This document shows positions 22,581 to 25,101 of a stretch of 25,101 bases of DNA, piece by piece. A program made the position numbers and the translations under genes. Origin of the DNA: DATAYA01 sp036272815 (GTDB lineage Bacteria > Pseudomonadota > Alphaproteobacteria > Acetobacterales > Acetobacteraceae). Location of the stretch: contig DATAYA010000155.1 in the NCBI GenBank assembly GCA_036272815.1, positions 1-25,101 of the forward strand, given 5' to 3'. Numbering within the stretch: the first letter of the stretch is position 1; each line of letters starts with the position of its first letter. The notes below the pieces were generated by a model that was not told the DNA's origin, did no database searches, and was given only the letters and a program-made list of their open reading frames with translations.

Positions 22581-23720
22581 ATGACGCGGATGCTGGCAAG
22601 CGTCACCGGACCCGAGGAAGCGGAGCTGGCGCTTGCTTCGGGTGCCGATGTGATCGACCTCAAGGATCCGGCGGGCGGTGCTTTCGCGGCGGTCTCGCTG
22701 GAGACGGTCCGCGCGACGGTTCGCGCCGTCGCCGGTCGCCGGCCGGTCAGTGCGGTCGCCGGCGAGTTGCCGATGCGGGCGCAGACTGTCGTGGCCGCGG
22801 TCGGTGCGCTGGCCGAGTGCGGCGTCGATTTCGTCAAGCTCGGCATCCTTGCGGGCGACCCGCTGCCGGTGATCGCGGCACTCGCCCCGCTCGCCGCGCG
22901 GGTGAGACTGATCGCCGTCCTGTTCGCCGATCGCGTGCCGGATTTTGGGTTGCTGCCGATGCTGGCGCAGGCCCGGTTCGCGGGGGCGATGCTGGACACG
23001 GCGGCGAAGGACGGCGCGCGGCTGCTCGACCATATGCCGCTGCCGCGCCTGCGCGCCTTCGTCGAGGCGTGCCGGTCCGAGCGGCTGATGGCCGGCCTTG
23101 CTGGCGCGTTGGAGGCGCCGGATGTGCCACGGCTGCTGTTGCTCGGTCCCGACGTGCTCGGCTTCCGCGGCGCGCTCACCGGCCCCGGCGGACGTGCCGC
23201 GCCGATCGCACGCGAGGCGGTGCAGGCAATCCGGGCGCTGATCCCGCCGGAGGGGCAGCGAGAGGAGGGCGGCGCCGTCGATTACCGGCTGCTCGCCGCG
23301 CGTGGCTACGCGCCCGACCCGAACGGCGATCCATCGGTGACCGATCGCGTCTTCGTGCGCGATCTCGTGCTGCCGGTCCGCATCGGCGCGTACGCGCGCG
23401 AGCGAGCCGCGCCGCAGCGGGTGCGATTCACGATCGACGTGCTGGTGTGGCGGGCGACCCACGCCTCGTTCGATATGCGCGACGTCTTTTCCTATGACGT
23501 CATCACCGACGGCATCCGTCTGCTGGTCGATGCCGGGCATCTGCCGCTGGTCGAGACGCTGGCGGAGCGGATCGCGGAGATGCTGCTCACGCATCCGCGC
23601 GTGGTGCGTGCAATCGTGACGGTCGAAAAGCTCGATACGGGAAGCGGCACCGTCGGCGTCTCGATTGAGCGCACGCGCGCGAGCGTGTCCACCGCCGCCG
23701 GCGCGGTCGGGCGGTCGTGA
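22581..23720 (+). CDS. mfnB: Fusion: MfnB-type furan phosphate synthase + FolB-type dihydroneopterin aldolase
   Basis: A single 379-residue ORF carries two enzymes. Residues ~1-230 match the (5-formylfuran-3-yl)methyl phosphate synthase family (MfnB/DUF556): LASVTGPEEAELALASGADV, IDLKDPAGG with the presumed Schiff-base Lys28, CGVDFVKLG and MLDTAAKDG with Lys143. In archaeal MfnB the equivalent lysines (27 and 155) are catalytic, and the product is the furan unit of methanofuran/methylofuran. Residues ~257-370 match dihydroneopterin aldolase: VFVRDLVLPVRIGAYARER, FSYDVITDG with Tyr305, LVETLAERIA with Glu325, and VTVEKLDTG with Lys350. This would be the pterin-side step toward H4MPT. Both sets of key residues are present. 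The gene overlaps the next one by GTGA. Confidence 0.9.
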   Translation: MTRMLASVTGPEEAELALASGADVIDLKDPAGGAFAAVSLETVRATVRAVAGRRPVSAVAGELPMRAQTVVAAVGALAECGVDFVKLGILAGDPLPVIAALAPLAARVRLIAVLFADRVPDFGLLPMLAQARFAGAMLDTAAKDGARLLDHMPLPRLRAFVEACRSERLMAGLAGALEAPDVPRLLLLGPDVLGFRGALTGPGGRAAPIAREAVQAIRALIPPEGQREEGGAVDYRLLAARGYAPDPNGDPSVTDRVFVRDLVLPVRIGAYARERAAPQRVRFTIDVLVWRATHASFDMRDVFSYDVITDGIRLLVDAGHLPLVETLAERIAEMLLTHPRVVRAIVTVEKLDTGSGTVGVSIERTRASVSTAAGAVGRS

Positions 23721-24877
23721 CTGGGGCGCTCCTGGTCGTGAAGTTCGGCGGCAGCCACACCGGATCGACGATGCTGCGTCCATGGCTGCGCGCGATCGAG
23801 GCGGCAGCCGGGCACGTCGTGCTGGTGCCCGGCGGCGGTCCGTTCGCTGATGCGGTGCGTGCAGCGCAGGAAGCAATCGGGTTCGACAATGCGGCAGCCG
23901 ACGAGATGGCGCTGCTGGCGATGGCGCAGTTCGGCCGCGCGCTGGTCTCCATCGGTTCGCGCTGCGAGCTCGTGGACACGATCGAGGCGATTGACGCGGC
24001 GCGCACCGGCGGGCGCGTGCCGGTGTTCTCGCCGGTCGCGCTGCGCGCGCAATCGACGACGCTAGCGCAGAGCTGGGACGTGACGTCAGACAGCATCGCC
24101 GCGTGGCTGGCCGAGCGGCTCGGCGCGCGGCTGTTGCTGGTCAAGCGCATTCCGGCACCGGCGGGCGCGACGCTGCGCGATCTCGCTCGACAAGGCATCG
24201 TCGATCGCGCATTTCCGGACGCAGCCGTGCGGGTGCCGGTCTGGATTGCGGGACCGGAGGATTGCCCGGCGGCACTCGACGCGGGCGCGCCGCCGGGGCG
24301 ATGCGTGCCCGCGATACCGTTGGTTCCTGATCCGGTGGCCCGGATCGCGACGCCGCGCTGGGGATGGGCGCTGACCGGATCGGGGCATTTCTTCAGCGAG
24401 TGCCTCGACTTGGTCCGCACGCTTGACCATGTCGACCTGTTCGTCAGCCGGGCGGCGGCGGAGGTGGTGCGCATGTATCGCCAGTCGCTCGACCTGCCGA
24501 CGGGCGCCCGGATCTTTCGTGACACGACGGCATCCGCAGCACCGGTCGGATTGTTCTACCACGGCATCTATCACACGCTCGTGCTGGCGCCGGCCACGTC
24601 GAACACGGTCGCGAAATGCGTGCTCGGCATCTCCGACACGCTCGCGACCAACGTGTTCGCGCAGGCAGGCAAGTGCCGCGTCCCCGCGATCGTGTTCGCC
24701 TGCGACAGCGCTCCGGAGATGGAGACCGAAGCGCCGTCGGGCATGGTCCGCGTCTATCCGCGCCGCATCGACCTCGAGAACACCGAGCGCCTCGCGGCGT
24801 TCGATGGCACACAGGTCGCGCTGACGCTCGCGGCGCTGGGCGCGGCGCTGGATGCGCGGCGGCGGTCGCGAGGCTGA
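23717..24877 (+). CDS. Fusion: amino-acid-kinase domain (MfnE-like) + archaeal-type flavoprotein domain (AfpA/DmrB-like)
   Basis: The 386-residue protein starts at a GTG overlapping the mfnB-folB stop. Residues ~1-205 form an aspartate/uridylate kinase fold: VVKFGGSHTGS, HVVLVPGGGPFADAVRAAQ, DEMALLAMAQFG, TSDSIAAWLAERLGARLLLV. This domain is related to MfnE of methanofuran synthesis and to the kinase encoded in methylotroph H4MPT clusters. Residues ~212-386 form a Flavoprotein (PF02441-type) domain: WALTGSGHFFSECLDL (from residue 217), LFVSRAAAEVVRMY, PATSNTVAKCVLGISDTLAT. It resembles archaeal flavoprotein AfpA and the dihydromethanopterin reductase DmrB. It probably works in cofactor biosynthesis or reduction in the cytoplasm. 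The exact reactions of either half are not established here. Confidence 0.85.
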   Translation: MTGALLVVKFGGSHTGSTMLRPWLRAIEAAAGHVVLVPGGGPFADAVRAAQEAIGFDNAAADEMALLAMAQFGRALVSIGSRCELVDTIEAIDAARTGGRVPVFSPVALRAQSTTLAQSWDVTSDSIAAWLAERLGARLLLVKRIPAPAGATLRDLARQGIVDRAFPDAAVRVPVWIAGPEDCPAALDAGAPPGRCVPAIPLVPDPVARIATPRWGWALTGSGHFFSECLDLVRTLDHVDLFVSRAAAEVVRMYRQSLDLPTGARIFRDTTASAAPVGLFYHGIYHTLVLAPATSNTVAKCVLGISDTLATNVFAQAGKCRVPAIVFACDSAPEMETEAPSGMVRVYPRRIDLENTERLAAFDGTQVALTLAALGAALDARRRSRG

Positions 24878-24878
24878 G

Positions 24879-25101
24879 ATGGAGGGCCATGTCCTGTTCC
24901 TAACTGGCCATCTCGCAGCGCCACGGCTGCGGCGTGTGCTGGAGGGGATCGCGACGCCCGGCTTCACGTGGGACATCGTCAATGTCGGCGTGAAGGTCGC
25001 GGCGCTGATGACCGAGCCGATCCTGCTGCACCGCCTGAAGCGGCCGATCGCGGCCGATCATGTCATGTTTCCGGGCCGCGCCGGCGTCGATCCCGAGCGC
25101 C
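24879..25101 (+). CDS. Dihydropteroate synthase-related protein of H4MPT synthesis, N-terminal part (cut by the right edge)
   Basis: An ATG one base after the preceding stop opens a frame that stays open for 74 codons to the window end. The residues MEGHVLFLTGHLAAPRLRRV, FTWDIVNVGVKVAALMT and ADHVMFPGRAGVD match the N-terminal (DUF6513-type) domain of the DHPS-related proteins found in methylotroph and methanogen H4MPT clusters. There the C-terminal part resembles dihydropteroate synthase and is thought to join the arylamine to the pterin. Only the N-terminal domain is visible, so the catalytic part is not confirmed. Tight spacing indicates co-transcription with the two fusion genes. Confidence 0.85.
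   Translation, partial: MEGHVLFLTGHLAAPRLRRVLEGIATPGFTWDIVNVGVKVAALMTEPILLHRLKRPIAADHVMFPGRAGVDPER

Noticed and set aside
22326..23876. Minus-strand open frame of 516 codons opposite the MfnB-FolB fusion
   Set aside because: Arg/His/Gln-rich antisense shadow; the plus frame has both catalytic motif sets.
1..25101. CRISPR array, insertion sequence, tRNA or rRNA genes
   Set aside because: I saw no regularly spaced repeats, transposase motifs, terminal inverted repeats, cloverleaf-like sequences or rRNA segments; gene order and composition look native throughout.

Overview
This is a GC-rich window with densely packed genes and many 4-base start/stop overlaps. It most likely comes from an alphaproteobacterial methylotroph. 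Four things point there: a GTTC-N7-GTTC LexA box between divergent uvrA and ssb; a complete pqqABCDE operon; a lanthanide-type methanol dehydrogenase set (xoxF-xoxG-xoxJ); and genes of the methylofuran/tetrahydromethanopterin (H4MPT) cofactor pathway at the right edge. Gene style resembles Acetobacteraceae/Rhodospirillales, but that placement is only an impression.

Layout. Positions 1-7310 are mostly housekeeping: uvrA (5' part, minus), ssb, a 56-residue SmtA-like metallothionein, a bactofilin, an EI24/CysZ-like membrane protein, a PfkB-family adenosine-kinase-like enzyme, a tiny lipoprotein, an exported low-complexity protein and typA/bipA. Positions 7344-9140 (minus) hold a small lipoprotein, a phasin-like protein and a SoxYZ-like carrier of the quinoprotein-associated type. 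Positions 9331-12464 are pqqA-E. A convergent metallo-beta-lactamase-fold protein of the quinoprotein relay type follows (12442-13374, minus). Positions 13670-17555 are xoxF, xoxG, xoxJ and a Cys-x3-Cys-Trp rhodanese-like protein.

Positions 17500-21980 (minus) are a tightly coupled five-gene operon: substrate-binding protein, YVTN beta-propeller, ABC ATPase, ABC-2 type permease and an exported protein. Its composition resembles the PQQ-associated ABC systems and the lanthanide-uptake (lut) cluster of Methylorubrum. Positions 22070-25101 are an exported DUF3280-like protein followed by cofactor genes: an MfnB-FolB fusion, an amino-acid-kinase/flavoprotein fusion, and the start of a dihydropteroate-synthase-related protein.

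Together the right two thirds reads as one C1-oxidation island. It covers cofactor synthesis (PQQ), the periplasmic Ln-dependent alcohol dehydrogenase with its cytochrome and binding protein, a probable metal or cofactor ABC system, and biosynthesis of the C1 carriers that take formaldehyde onward. No calcium-type mxaFI, lanmodulin, TonB receptor or regulator gene is visible. The most unusual points are the two adjacent fusion genes, each joining a furan-cofactor domain to a pterin-cofactor domain, and several well-formed dyads in the pqq and xox intergenic regions. No intergenic stretch exceeds 300 bases.
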